Assembly (NCBI RefSeq): GCF_027497355.1
Contig: NZ_CP114909.1
Span: 434,001 to 498,000, forward strand
Source of the DNA: Micromonospora sp. WMMA1947
GTDB lineage: Bacteria > Actinomycetota > Actinomycetes > Mycobacteriales > Micromonosporaceae
Direction of reading: 5' to 3'
Length of the DNA: 64,000 nucleotides
The position numbers and the translations under genes were made by a program. The notes under the pieces are model-generated. The model was not told the origin of the DNA, ran no database searches, and saw only the letters and a list, made by a program, of their open reading frames with translations. Position 1 is the first letter of the stretch. Each line of letters begins with the position of its first letter. This document shows, piece after piece, positions 52,465-61,862 of this stretch.

Positions 52465-53643
52465 ATGCGCCGTCGTACCGTCGCGGTCGTCGCCGCCCTC
52501 CTCGCGATCGTGCTGGCCGCCACCGACGCCCACGCGGGCAACCGGCCCACCGGGCAGCGCCCCGCGGACGGCCCGGACCGGCCGGTCCCCGCCGACGCAC
52601 GACAGCGCCCGGTCGCGCTCGACCTGCGCGGCTTCGACGGGCGTGCCGGCTGGTCCGGCTACGACCTGACCCGTCCCCGCGTCGTCGCGACCGGGCTGGA
52701 GGCGCCGTGGGGGCTGGACTTCCTGCCCGACGGCAGCGCCCTGGTCGCGCAGCGGGACCGGGGCACGATCCTGCGCGTACGCCCGGGACGCCCGGCCCGC
52801 GAGGTGGCGCGGTTCGCCGACGTGGCCGCCGGTGGGGAGACGGGCCTGCTCGGGCTGGCGGTCTCCCCCACGTACCGCCGGGACCGGTGGGTCTACGCCG
52901 CCTACACCACCGCGACCGACCTCCGGATCGTCCGGTTCCGCCTCGGCTCGGCCCGCGCGCCCCGGGTGCTGGTCAGCGGCATCGCCCGCAGCTCGGTGCA
53001 CGCCGGCGGGCGGATCGCGTTCGGCCCCGACGGCATGCTCTACGCCGGGATCGGCGACGCCGGGGTGGCCACCCGCGCGCAGGATCTGACCAGCCGCAAC
53101 GGCAAGATCCTGCGGATCCGCCCGGACGGCGGGGTGCCGGCGGGCAACCCGTTCCCCGGCTCGCTCGTCTACAGCTACGGCCACCGCAACGTGCAGGGCC
53201 TCGCCTGGGACCGGCACGGCCGGCTGTTCGCCACCGAGTTCGGGCAGAGCACCTGGGACGAGGTGAACCGGATCGTGCCCGGGGGCAACTACGGCTGGCC
53301 GCTCGTCGAGGGCGTCGCCGGTGATCCCCGGTTCCGCGACCCGGTCGTCGTGTGGCCGCCCGCCCAGGCGTCCCCGAGCGGCGCCGCGTTCACCAGGGGC
53401 ACGCTCTACGTCGCCGCGCTGCGCGGCGCGCGGCTCTGGGCGGTGCCCGTCGACGCCGCAGGCCGCGTCGGCGTACCGGTGCCGGAGCTGGCCGGCACGT
53501 ACGGCCGCCTGCGTACCGTCGAGGTCGCGCCGGACGGCGCGCTCTGGGTGGCGACCAGCAACCGCGACGGCCGCGGCACCCCGGCGGCCGGCGACGACCC
53601 CATCCTGCGCTTCCCGCTCACCCACCGCCGCCCCACGATCTGA
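52465..53643 (+). CDS. secreted PQQ-dependent sugar dehydrogenase-like protein
   Basis: The 392-residue protein has a signal peptide (AVVAALLAIVLAATDAHA) and a six-bladed beta-propeller of the soluble aldose sugar dehydrogenase/glucose-sorbosone dehydrogenase family. Motifs include LEAPWGLDFLPDGSALV, GETGLLGLAVSP, YSYGHRNVQGLAWD, ATEFGQSTWDEVNRI and GGNYGWP. GAGGAG lies 6 nt upstream of the ATG at 52465. It is divergent from the ligase gene. PQQ binding and the substrate are inferred from family. Confidence 0.9.
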   Translation: MRRRTVAVVAALLAIVLAATDAHAGNRPTGQRPADGPDRPVPADARQRPVALDLRGFDGRAGWSGYDLTRPRVVATGLEAPWGLDFLPDGSALVAQRDRGTILRVRPGRPAREVARFADVAAGGETGLLGLAVSPTYRRDRWVYAAYTTATDLRIVRFRLGSARAPRVLVSGIARSSVHAGGRIAFGPDGMLYAGIGDAGVATRAQDLTSRNGKILRIRPDGGVPAGNPFPGSLVYSYGHRNVQGLAWDRHGRLFATEFGQSTWDEVNRIVPGGNYGWPLVEGVAGDPRFRDPVVVWPPAQASPSGAAFTRGTLYVAALRGARLWAVPVDAAGRVGVPVPELAGTYGRLRTVEVAPDGALWVATSNRDGRGTPAAGDDPILRFPLTHRRPTI

Positions 53644-53685
53644 CCCCAGAGGTACGCGGACAGCGCGGCCCGGGATCGGTTCACG

Positions 53686-54645
53686 TCAGAACGATGAGGC
53701 ACCGGCCACGAGCGCCCGGGCCGCGTCGGTCCACCAGTAGAAGACCTCGCGGCCCGACCGGCGCTTCTGAAGCAGGCCGGCCTCCGTCAGCACGCGCAGG
53801 TGACCCCCGACAGTGCCCAGTGGCAGTTCGGTCGCGGCGACCAATGCGGTGGTGCTGATCGGTTCGGCCGCCTGCACCAGGATCCGGCTCCGTGCGTCAC
53901 CGAGCAGACGCCGCAGAGGATCCGGCGTGCCGAGAGGCGCCCCGGCGAAGATCCCCGTCACCGGATAGACGATCCCGAACCGGTCGGGCAACCTCCAGGA
54001 GACCCAGCCTCCCCGGCAGTGGGCCGCGAAGAAGGTCAGCTCCCCACCCCGCACGTCGCACGGCGGGTAGGGCCGTTCCTCGACCTGCAACCGGCCGTCG
54101 CCGAGCCAGCACATGCCCGGCCGCATGTCGTCGATGACCCCGGCCCATCCGTCCCTGCCCAGGCGGGAGATCCGGGACACCACGTCGGCGCGCAGTACCG
54201 ATTGCCGGCGCGGCCAGTCCGCCTCGATCGTGTGGTGCCAGACCCAGCGCAGCAGAGCAGCAGCCCGGCCCGCCAACCCTGGACCGCGCAACTCGGGGGG
54301 CAGCGGGGAGCGTACGCGGGCCAGATCCGCGCGGATCCGCTCGTCCGGCAGCGATTCCAGCGCCACGATCTCGTCGTCGAGCGTCATGTTCGGACGGGCG
54401 GGAGGCACCGTCATGAAGTCGGCCATCCAGGAGGACGACATGGCGTGCGCCACGATGGCCGCGGTCACCGGGTCGTCGTCAAGGAAACCGTTGAATGCGT
54501 CGACGTGCTGGTCCCGCCAGGCCCGGTGCCAGGGAAGCGGCTGACCTCGGCGCAGGATGTTGAGCGCCCCCAACGTCTCGGTGAGTTGTGACGTGCCGAA
54601 ACGTGCCTGCGCCATCACTTCGGCGTCGACCAGGAACACCGCCAC
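53686..54645 (-). CDS. ArsR-type winged-helix regulator with N-terminal DUF5937-like domain
   Basis: The 319-residue protein has a C-terminal ArsR-like winged helix (GDARSRILVQAAEPISTTAL and GTVGGHLRVLTEAGLLQKRR) and a large N-terminal domain seen in some actinobacterial regulators (DUF5937). GGAGG lies 6 nt before the GTG start. The 6-bp palindrome GTTTCG-N8-CGAAAC lies right at this start, between the -10 TAGAGT and the coding region, fitting autorepression. It is divergent from a broken MFS transporter gene, its likely target. Confidence 0.82.
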   Translation of the reverse strand: MAVFLVDAEVMAQARFGTSQLTETLGALNILRRGQPLPWHRAWRDQHVDAFNGFLDDDPVTAAIVAHAMSSSWMADFMTVPPARPNMTLDDEIVALESLPDERIRADLARVRSPLPPELRGPGLAGRAAALLRWVWHHTIEADWPRRQSVLRADVVSRISRLGRDGWAGVIDDMRPGMCWLGDGRLQVEERPYPPCDVRGGELTFFAAHCRGGWVSWRLPDRFGIVYPVTGIFAGAPLGTPDPLRRLLGDARSRILVQAAEPISTTALVAATELPLGTVGGHLRVLTEAGLLQKRRSGREVFYWWTDAARALVAGASSF

Positions 54646-54671
54646 GTTTCGCCTCCAGTCGAAACTCTAGG
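54646..54671 (-). promoter_or_regulatory. operator and -10 of the ArsR-like gene
   Basis: GTTTCG (54646-54651) and CGAAAC (54660-54665) form an inverted repeat with an 8-nt spacer. TAGAGT on the minus strand (54666-54671) is a -10 box and GGAGG lies within the repeat spacer. A regulator bound here would block both its own gene and the divergent transporter gene. Confidence 0.6.
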
Positions 54672-54703
54672 GTGGCACCGCGCGATACCTCAAGCTGCCG
54701 GCC

Positions 54704-55985
54704 ATGCAGAGCGTCATTCAGTCGACCGGACCGCGGACCGTGGGCGCGCGGAACTTCAGGGCGTTGTGGGCCGGTGTCGGGATCACCAACCTGGCCGACG
54801 GCGTCGTCAAGCTGACCCTGCCCCTGGTGGCCGTGTCGATGACGGACTCCCCCGCGCTGGTCGCCGGCATCACTCTGGCCAACACCCTGCCCTGGCTGTT
54901 GTTCTCGCTGCCCGCCGGCGTCCTCGCCGACCGGGTCGACCGCCGACGCCTGATCATGGCCTCGACCGTCGTGCGCGCCCTGATCCTGGCCGTGCTCGTC
55001 GCCGGCTTCCTCGCGGACGCGCTGCCGCTGGCCGGCCTGTACGCGGGAGCGCTGGCACTCGGCATCGCCGAGGTGTTCACCGACACCACCCGGATGTCGG
55101 TCGTGCCGATGGTCGTCCCCCGAAACCGCATGGAGTCCGCGTACGCCAAGTTGACCGCGACCGAGACCGTCGCCAACGAGTTCATCGGACCTCCTCTGGG
55201 CGGACTGCTGGCTGCCGCCGGGCTGGCCGTCGCGCTCGGCGCCGGAGGCGTCGGCTACGCCGCGGCGCTGCTCGCCTTGGCGCTCATGACCGGTCCCTAT
55301 CGCAGCAACCGCCACCCCGGCTCGACGCCGAGCGCGTCCGGCCTTCGCGCCGACATCCGGGAGGGCGTCCGGTACGTGTGGCGGGAGCGGGTGTTGCGGA
55401 CGCTGCTGCTGGTAGCCGGCGCGGCGAGTGGCTGCTGGGCGGCGTGGATGTCGGTCATCGTCGTCTATGCGGTCGCGCCCGGACCGCTGGACCTCAGCCG
55501 CTCGGAGTACGGACTGCTGATCGGCGCCCTGGGAGTGGGGCGGCGTGCTGGGCGCCAGTGTCGCGCCGGCGCTCACCCGCCGGCTGGGAAGGCCGGTCGT
55601 CCTCACCGCGTCGATGGCCTGTTTCGCCGTGCTGCTGGCGGCACCGGCGATCTCCTCGTCGCCCCCGCTGATCGCCGTGACCACCCTCCTGGGCGGCGCC
55701 GGCAGCGGCGCCTGGAACGTCACCTACAGTTCCCTGCGCGCGCTCGTCGTCCCCGACGCGATGATGGGGCGCTACAGCGGGGTGAGTCGCCTGACGAGTT
55801 GGGGATCGATGCCGCTCGGGGCTCTGCTCGCCGCCTTCACCGCGGAACTGATCAGCGTCCGAGCGGTCTTCTGGGGCGGGGCAGCGCTGTGTGCCCTGGT
55901 GATCGCGGTGACGTTGCGTACGGTCAGCTCGCCGGAGTTCCGGCGGTTGGAAGCCCGCGCGAACGCCTCCACGGATCGCGACTGA
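54704..55985 (+). pseudogene. MFS transporter broken by a single-base insertion
   Basis: The first 279 codons encode a typical MFS N-terminal half and the start of the second (NFRALWAGVGITNLADGVVK, LADRVDRRRLIMASTVVRAL, IGALGVG). At the G4 run 55537-55540 one extra G shifts the frame; removing it restores VGGVLGASVAPALTRRLG and the normal C-terminus that ends at 55985. The broken frame would run on with an unrelated sequence to 56014. This is either a true pseudogene or a homopolymer sequencing error. The transporter is divergent from the ArsR-type regulator. Confidence 0.88.
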
Positions 55986-56018
55986 CTCGCCGCGATCCGA
56001 GGTGCCGACGCTGACGCG

Positions 56019-56396
56019 TCACATCGGCTGGACCCAGGCGGACCGCCACTGCGGGGACGGGTCCGCACCGAGGCTCGTCCAGTACTCCCGGCCGTCGACG
56101 ATCTTTCCGTCGCGCACGGTCCAGAACGACGCGACTCGGTGCACGCCCATCTCCTCGTGCGGCACCTCCACCTCGGACACCACAGTGTCGCCCGCCGCCA
56201 GCACCCGCAGTACCCGGATCGACCAGCCCTCCGGGTACTCGGCGTTGATCCTCACGTAGTTCTCGCGGCCCACGATCCGTTCCGCGCTGACCGGCCACTC
56301 GACCACCACGTCGTCGGCCAGCAGATCGCCGACTCCGGTCCAGTCCCGGGCCTGCATGCGATCCCACAGCGCGCGTACCACCGTTTCCGTCTCCAT
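56019..56396 (-). CDS. SnoaL-like/NTF2-fold protein
   Basis: This 125-residue protein has the SnoaL/NTF2-like layout: VRALWDRMQARDWTGVGDLL at the start, then ADDVVVEWPVSAERIVGREN and VASFWTVRDGKIVDGREYW. Such folds include isomerases, hydrolases and binding proteins, so the activity is open. It follows the permease gene by 29 bp on the same strand and converges on the broken MFS gene. Confidence 0.84.
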   Translation of the reverse strand: METETVVRALWDRMQARDWTGVGDLLADDVVVEWPVSAERIVGRENYVRINAEYPEGWSIRVLRVLAAGDTVVSEVEVPHEEMGVHRVASFWTVRDGKIVDGREYWTSLGADPSPQWRSAWVQPM

Positions 56397-56425
56397 CGGC
56401 GGATCATGGCAGGACCCACCGACAG

Positions 56426-58000
56426 CTACGACGGCTCGGCGGGCTCCGGCTCCGGCTCCGGCTGGTCGACGGTGCGGCGCGGGCCGGTGAACCACTTGCG
56501 GGCCGAGGCGTACCACCAGATGCCGACGCCGAGCAGCACGCCACCGATGGCGATCGGCGCGTAGTTCACCGCCGTCCAGCTGAAGTCGGGGTTGCCTGGT
56601 ACACCGGCAGGGACGATCGGCAACACGAAGTAGATCGAGATGACAGCGATCTCGACCACCGCGATCCAGCCGAGCAGCTTGTAGCGCCGGCCGAGCGTCC
56701 ACGGCCCCGGGGTGAACCGGTCGCCCATCCGCAGCCGCAGGAAGATCGGGATGATGAAGGACAGGTAGAGCCCGATCACCGCCACCGACACCACCGCGTA
56801 GAACGCGACCGGGATGCCGCCGCGCTGGTAGAGCGCGGGGAGCGTGAGCACCAGCCCGGCCAGCGTCGCCCCGATGATGGCGTTGACCGGTGTGCCGTTG
56901 CGGTTGACCTTCGACCACAGCCGCCAGCCCGGCACCGCCCGGTCCCGGCTGAACGCGTACGCCATCCGCGACATCGACGTCACGCAGCTCATCCCGCAGA
57001 AGAACTGCCCGATGGTGGAGATGATGATGACGGCCTTGAAGAAGAACGGCGTCAGCGCGCTCTCGAAGATCGCCCCGGAGAAGCCGCCCGCCTCGTTTAT
57101 GGCGTCCACGTCGGTGGCCGCGAACAGGAACGCCAGCAGCAGGATCCAGCCGCCCACCGCGGAGTAGAAGATCGACCGCCACAGCCCCTGCGCGGCGGCC
57201 TTGGAGGCGCCCCGGGTCTCCTCGGAGACGTGCGCGCAGGCGTCGAAGCCGGTGATCGTGTACTGCGTGAGCAGGAAGCCCAGCGGCAGCACGTAGAACC
57301 AGAACGCCAGCCCGCCGGTGTCACCGTCGCCGAAGCCCGAGTTGTTGAACCGCTCGGTGAAGACGAACTGGAAGCTCTGGTGGTTGTCCGGGACCAGGAC
57401 CAGGATCAGCACCACGGCGGCCGCGCCGGCCACGTGCCACCAGACCGAGACGTTCTGGAGTACGTCGATGATGCGGTGCCCGTAGATGTTGATCAGGCCG
57501 TGCAGCGCGAGGATCACCACGAACAGCCCGAACGTCTGGTGCCCGGTGCCGGCCCAGCCGTCGAACAGCGCCGACAGCGTCAGGTTGAGGAACGTGGCGC
57601 AGCCGTAGTCGACGGACGCGGTCACCGCCACCAGCCCGATCAGGTTGAGCCAGCCGGTGAACCAGCCGTGCACCGGCCGGCCCATGGTCGCCGCCCACCA
57701 GTAGATCCCGCCGGCCGTCGGGTACGCCGACACCAGCTCGGCCAGGCAGAAGCCGATGATCAGGATGAACAGCGAGATCAGCGGCCAGCCCCAGGAGATC
57801 GCCACCGGGCCGCCGTTGTTCCACGCCTGGCCGAACGTGGTGAAGCAGCCGGCCAGGATCGAGATGATGGAGAACGAGATCGCGAAGTTGGAGAAGCCGC
57901 TCCACTTGCGGCGCAGCTCCTGTTTGTAGCCGAGTTCGGCGAGTCGTCGGGCGTCGTCGTCCATCGGCTGCTCGGCGGTCGGCGCGGGCGTCGTGGCCAC
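56426..58000 (-). CDS. APC-family amino acid/amine permease
   Basis: The 524-residue permease has 12 or so hydrophobic helices, with the family stretches SGFSNFAISFSIISILAGCF, SAYPTAGGIYWWAATMG and GFDACAHVSEETRGASKAAA. It resembles bacterial GABA/choline/ethanolamine-type APC permeases. The GTG at 58000 has AGGAGG 6 nt upstream and is preferred over the ATG at 58069. It lies about 4 kb from the gamma-glutamyl-amine genes on the same strand, so it may supply their substrate, but it is a separate unit. Confidence 0.9.
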   Translation of the reverse strand: MATTPAPTAEQPMDDDARRLAELGYKQELRRKWSGFSNFAISFSIISILAGCFTTFGQAWNNGGPVAISWGWPLISLFILIIGFCLAELVSAYPTAGGIYWWAATMGRPVHGWFTGWLNLIGLVAVTASVDYGCATFLNLTLSALFDGWAGTGHQTFGLFVVILALHGLINIYGHRIIDVLQNVSVWWHVAGAAAVVLILVLVPDNHQSFQFVFTERFNNSGFGDGDTGGLAFWFYVLPLGFLLTQYTITGFDACAHVSEETRGASKAAAQGLWRSIFYSAVGGWILLLAFLFAATDVDAINEAGGFSGAIFESALTPFFFKAVIIISTIGQFFCGMSCVTSMSRMAYAFSRDRAVPGWRLWSKVNRNGTPVNAIIGATLAGLVLTLPALYQRGGIPVAFYAVVSVAVIGLYLSFIIPIFLRLRMGDRFTPGPWTLGRRYKLLGWIAVVEIAVISIYFVLPIVPAGVPGNPDFSWTAVNYAPIAIGGVLLGVGIWWYASARKWFTGPRRTVDQPEPEPEPAEPS

Positions 58001-58262
58001 TGCACACCTCCTCGAGGCGATGCTCGTGCGAGTGCTCGCAGTGTGCTCCCGGCCGATCAAGGTGGTCAATACGTAGCCCGGTAATTGCGTTGTCGCCCGA
58101 TCCCACGAGGGGCATCATTGTGGGCGTGACCAGGCCCGACCCGACGGGCCGGCACCGGGCGCTCGGCAACGCCCGGTCCGCGGCGGCGCGCGGCGTCCAC
58201 CTCTCTCTCACTGATGTACGGCGCTCGGCCGTACCCTCCGGACGCCCCGCGCCGCCGCACCT

Positions 58263-58763
58263 CTAGACGAACAGCAACCCCGCGACCCACAGCGCGGCGA
58301 TCATCAGGCCGGCGGTGAACTCCAGGACCATCGACAGCCCGGCCGCCTTGAGCGCCTGCACGGTGGCCGGCCAGGCCAGGCGGGTGTCGCCGAGCCGCAG
58401 CCGCTCCGCGCCGAAGATCCCGCCGACGAAGCCGATCGGCAGCCCGACCACCGGGATGACGAAGAACCCGACCACCCCGAGCAGCCCGCCCGCCAGCAGC
58501 GACGTGGTGGGCACGCCGGTCCGCTTCAGGTTCCGCCCCGGCCAGAGGTACTTGAGCACGGTGCCGCCCGCGGCGATCACCGTGGCGGCGGCGAGCACCG
58601 CCCAGCGGCCCGGTCCGGCGTCGCCGAACAGCGTCCACACCAGCACTCCGCCCCAGCACAGCGGCAGCGCCGGCAGCCCCGGCACCACCACCCCGGCCAG
58701 GCCGGCGACGATCGCCAGCGCGGTGACGACCGACACGACGGCCTGCGAATCGGTAAGGCTCAC
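58263..58763 (-). CDS. DUF456 membrane protein
   Basis: The 166-residue protein has five to six hydrophobic segments with the DUF456 pattern VVVPGLPALPLCWGGVLVW, LLGVVGFFVIPVVGLPIGFVGGIFGAERLR (first 20 of these residues are the helix) and a C-terminal helix. DUF456 proteins are found widely and have no clear function. AGGAG lies 6 nt before the GTG. The gene follows the GGDEF-EAL gene by 9 bp and is likely cotranscribed with it. Confidence 0.85.
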   Translation of the reverse strand: MSLTDSQAVVSVVTALAIVAGLAGVVVPGLPALPLCWGGVLVWTLFGDAGPGRWAVLAAATVIAAGGTVLKYLWPGRNLKRTGVPTTSLLAGGLLGVVGFFVIPVVGLPIGFVGGIFGAERLRLGDTRLAWPATVQALKAAGLSMVLEFTAGLMIAALWVAGLLFV

Positions 58764-58772
58764 AGTTCTCTC

Positions 58773-60923
58773 CTACCCGCCCAGGCGGGCGCGGATGCCG
58801 TCGGCGGGCATCGGTGCGCCGAACAGCCGGCCCTGCCCGGTGTCGCACCGTAGCGCCCGCAGCCGTTCGGCCTGCACCTCGGTCTCCACCGCCTCGGCCG
58901 TCACCGACAGCTCCAGCGCGTGCGCCAGCCGGACCAGCGCGTCCACGATCCGCTCGTCGCGGTGGTCGGCCACCGCGTCCCCGCCGTCACCCCGTATCCC
59001 CTCGACGAACGGACCGGCCAGCTTCACGCAGTGGATCGGCAGCCGCCGCAGGTACGCCAGGTTCGAGTAGCCGGTGCCGAAGTCGTCGATGGCCAGCCGC
59101 AGCCCGAGATCGGCCAGCTGGTGCAGCGTCCGCAACGGCTCACCGGCGCTGCCCATGACGGCGCTCTCGGTCAGCTCCAGTTGCAGCAGCTCCGCCGGCA
59201 GGCCGGTGTGCTGCAACGCCTCGGCCACCGTTTCCACGATGGCCGGGTCGTCGGCCTGCCGCGCGGCCAGGTTGACGCTCACCACTGGCGTGGTGTCCGG
59301 GTACGCGCGCCGCCACGACTCGGCGTCGCGGCAGGCCTGACGCAGCACCCAGGCGCCGAGGCGGACGATCAGGCCGGTCTCCTCGGCCAGCCCGATGAAC
59401 CGGTCCGGCCCGATCAGCCCCAGTTCCGGGTGCTGCCAGCGGACCAGCGCCTCGACCGCCACCATCGTGCCGTCCAGCAGCGACACGATCGGCTGGTAGT
59501 GCAGCACGAACTCGCCCCGGTCCAGCGCGGCGGGCAGGTTCGCGGCCAGCGCGGAGCGGGCGATGTCGGCGGCGCTGCGCTCCGGGTCGTACACCGCCCA
59601 GCGGCCCCGGCCCTCCGCCTTGGCCCAGTAGAGCGTGGTGTCGGCGGCCTTCATCAGGTCACCGACGCTCGTCTCCGCCGCCGGGCACTCCACGATGCCG
59701 ATGCTCGCCGACACGGCCAACTGCTGGTCGCCGACGTGCACCGGCGCGGACACCGCGGCCAGGGCCAGTTCGGCGACCTCCACCGCGTCGTCGATGCCGC
59801 CGTCGGAGTCGACCAGGATGACGAACTCGTCGCCGCCCATCCGGGCCACCAGGTGACCGCGCCCGGCCACGCAGTCGCTGAGCCGGCGGGCGATCACCTT
59901 GAGCAGCCGGTCGCCCAGGTCGTGGCCGAGGCTGTCGTTCACCGCCTTGAAGCCGTCCAGGTCGATGAAGCAGAGGCCGACGCGCTGGTCCGGGCCGGCG
60001 CCGTCGAAGACCTCGCCGAGTTGTTCGAAGAACAGCGTCCGGTTGGGCAGGCCGGTCAGCGGGTCGTGCAGCGCCTGGAAGCGCAGCCGCTGCTGCAGCT
60101 CGTACCGCTGGGTGATGTCCTCCACCATCGCGACGGTGAACCGGGGCCGGCCGTCGTCGTGCCGGATCAGCGAGACCGCGAGGTCGGTCCAGACCACGCT
60201 GCCGTCCTTGCGGTAGTAGCGCTTCTCCACCCGGGCGCTGTCCCGCTTGCCCTCGATCAGCTCCTGGTACAGCTCCCACATCCCGGCCGCGTCGTCGGCA
60301 TAGGCCAGCGCCGACACGTTCATCCGCCGCATCTCCGCGACGGTGTAGCCGAGCATGTCCGCGAAGGCTTGGTTGACCTCGATGATCTGCCCGTCCACCC
60401 CGGCGATGCCGATGCCGATGACGGCCCCGGTGAAGACCGCCCGGAACCGCGCCTCGCTGTCCCGCAACGCCTGCTCGACGGTGTCCCGGGCCTGCCAGGC
60501 GGACCTGGCGATCCGCTCCTGCTGGCTGAAGACCCGGTCGCGCAGCGCGCGGGCGAACCCGGCGGCGAACGCGCCCTGGAGCAACGCGACCCGTTCACGC
60601 AGCTCCGGCGACTCCGTCCGCGACGGCAGCACCCAGGGCAGGAACCGGTCGCCGAGTGCCTGCACCGACCAGTCGAGCACGCCGGGCTCGGTGAGATGCG
60701 CCTGCACCAGGGCACGCCCCACCTCCTCCGCCGGGCCGGCGGAGAAGGTGGGGGCGAGCAGGGCCTCGCCGAGCCGTTCGGTGAGCGGCACCAGCAGGCG
60801 CTCGGTCTCGGCCGCGCTCAACGGCACGAACCCGATGCGGCGCACCGCACGTGCCCACTCGGCGGCGTACGCGGCGGCGCCGGGCCGGCTGACGTCTCCC
60901 CCGTCGCTGTCCGGGGTGCGCAT
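58773..60923 (-). CDS. PAS-GGDEF-EAL protein (cyclic di-GMP turnover)
   Basis: This 716-residue protein has a ~150-residue N-terminal domain of unknown type, a PAS domain (~165-285: FRAVFTGAVIGIGIAGVDGQ), GGDEF with intact GGDEF at 363-367 (ARMGGDEFVILV) and EAL with EAL at 491-493 (VAVEALVRWQHP) plus DDFGTGYSNL. Both catalytic motifs are intact, so it may make and break c-di-GMP. In Streptomyces such enzymes control development through BldD. It follows the DUF574 methyltransferase gene by 4 bp and precedes the DUF456 gene. Confidence 0.94.
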   Translation of the reverse strand: MRTPDSDGGDVSRPGAAAYAAEWARAVRRIGFVPLSAAETERLLVPLTERLGEALLAPTFSAGPAEEVGRALVQAHLTEPGVLDWSVQALGDRFLPWVLPSRTESPELRERVALLQGAFAAGFARALRDRVFSQQERIARSAWQARDTVEQALRDSEARFRAVFTGAVIGIGIAGVDGQIIEVNQAFADMLGYTVAEMRRMNVSALAYADDAAGMWELYQELIEGKRDSARVEKRYYRKDGSVVWTDLAVSLIRHDDGRPRFTVAMVEDITQRYELQQRLRFQALHDPLTGLPNRTLFFEQLGEVFDGAGPDQRVGLCFIDLDGFKAVNDSLGHDLGDRLLKVIARRLSDCVAGRGHLVARMGGDEFVILVDSDGGIDDAVEVAELALAAVSAPVHVGDQQLAVSASIGIVECPAAETSVGDLMKAADTTLYWAKAEGRGRWAVYDPERSAADIARSALAANLPAALDRGEFVLHYQPIVSLLDGTMVAVEALVRWQHPELGLIGPDRFIGLAEETGLIVRLGAWVLRQACRDAESWRRAYPDTTPVVSVNLAARQADDPAIVETVAEALQHTGLPAELLQLELTESAVMGSAGEPLRTLHQLADLGLRLAIDDFGTGYSNLAYLRRLPIHCVKLAGPFVEGIRGDGGDAVADHRDERIVDALVRLAHALELSVTAEAVETEVQAERLRALRCDTGQGRLFGAPMPADGIRARLGG

Positions 60924-60927
60924 GGGC

Positions 60928-61746
60928 TCAGCCGGCGGCGCGGTCGTGCCGGGCGACGCCGCCGAAGGCTCCGAACCGCTCCGGGTGCTCGTCCACGTCG
61001 GACGGGGAGTCGGGCCGCCACAGCGGCATGTGCACCACGCCCGGTTCGAGGATCGTCCAGTCGCCGAAGAAGCCGGTGATCTCGGCCCGGGAGCGCAGCG
61101 TGATCTCGGTGGCGGTACGCGCCGACAGCCGCTGCGCGTCCAGCATCTCCTGCGGCTGGTCCTCGAAGGTGGAGTGGGAGATGACCAGGTAGCTGCCGGG
61201 TGCGGCGGCGGCGCGCAGCGTGGCCAGGATGTCGGCCGGGCGGTCCGCGTCCGGCACGAAGTGCACCACGCCGGCGAGCAGGATGCCCAGCGGCCGGTCG
61301 AAGTCGATCAGGCCGCTGGCGCGGGCGTGGTCCAGGATCAGCTTCGGCTCGCGCAGGTCGGCCAGGACCGCGGTGGCCCGGTCGTTGCCGGCGAGCAGTT
61401 CGTGGCTGTGCGCCACGGCCACCGGGTCGATGTCGACGTACACGATGCGGGCGTCCGGGTCGGCGGTCTGGGCGACCTCGTGCACGTTGCCGACGGTGGG
61501 GATGCCGGAGCCGATGTCGAGGAACTGGTCGATGCCGGCGTCGAGCAGCACGCGTACGGCCCGGCGCAGGAACTCCCGCCCGGAGCGCATCGTGGCGGCC
61601 AGGTTCGGCGTCATGGCCGCGATCTGTTCGGCGAGCTGCCGGTCGATCTCGAAGTTGTGCGCCCCGCCGAGGAAGTAGTCGTAGACCCGGGCGGCGCTCG
61701 GCCGGCTCAGGTCGATCTCGGTGGGAAGGCTCTCCGGCGTCTGCAT
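60928..61746 (-). CDS. DUF574/Methyltransf_19 SAM-dependent methyltransferase-like protein
   Basis: This 272-residue protein matches the actinobacterial DUF574 family: LSRPSAARVYDYFLGGAHNF, DQFLDIGSGIPTVGNVHEVA (SAM-binding motif), YVDIDPVAVAHS, and a C-terminal VHMPLWRPDS. The fold is that of an O- or N-methyltransferase, but no substrate is known for most members. The promoter region (61791-61809) has a 5-bp palindrome gtggt-ctac-accac overlapping a TAGAGT -10 on the minus strand. It is the first gene of the set with the c-di-GMP enzyme. Confidence 0.88.
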   Translation of the reverse strand: MQTPESLPTEIDLSRPSAARVYDYFLGGAHNFEIDRQLAEQIAAMTPNLAATMRSGREFLRRAVRVLLDAGIDQFLDIGSGIPTVGNVHEVAQTADPDARIVYVDIDPVAVAHSHELLAGNDRATAVLADLREPKLILDHARASGLIDFDRPLGILLAGVVHFVPDADRPADILATLRAAAAPGSYLVISHSTFEDQPQEMLDAQRLSARTATEITLRSRAEITGFFGDWTILEPGVVHMPLWRPDSPSDVDEHPERFGAFGGVARHDRAAG

Positions 61747-61862
61747 CGCTCGGTCCCCCAGGTCGTCGTCCGCCGTCGATGGCGGATCATGTGGTCTACA
61801 CCACTCTAGGCGCGTACGGCCGGGTTCGGGAGATCCACCTGAGGCGATGCGGGCGCCCCGGT

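Noticed and set aside
58001..58262. Possible RNA gene in the spacer between the permease and DUF456 genes
   Set aside because: I found no cloverleaf, no conserved RNA motif and no strong hairpin there.
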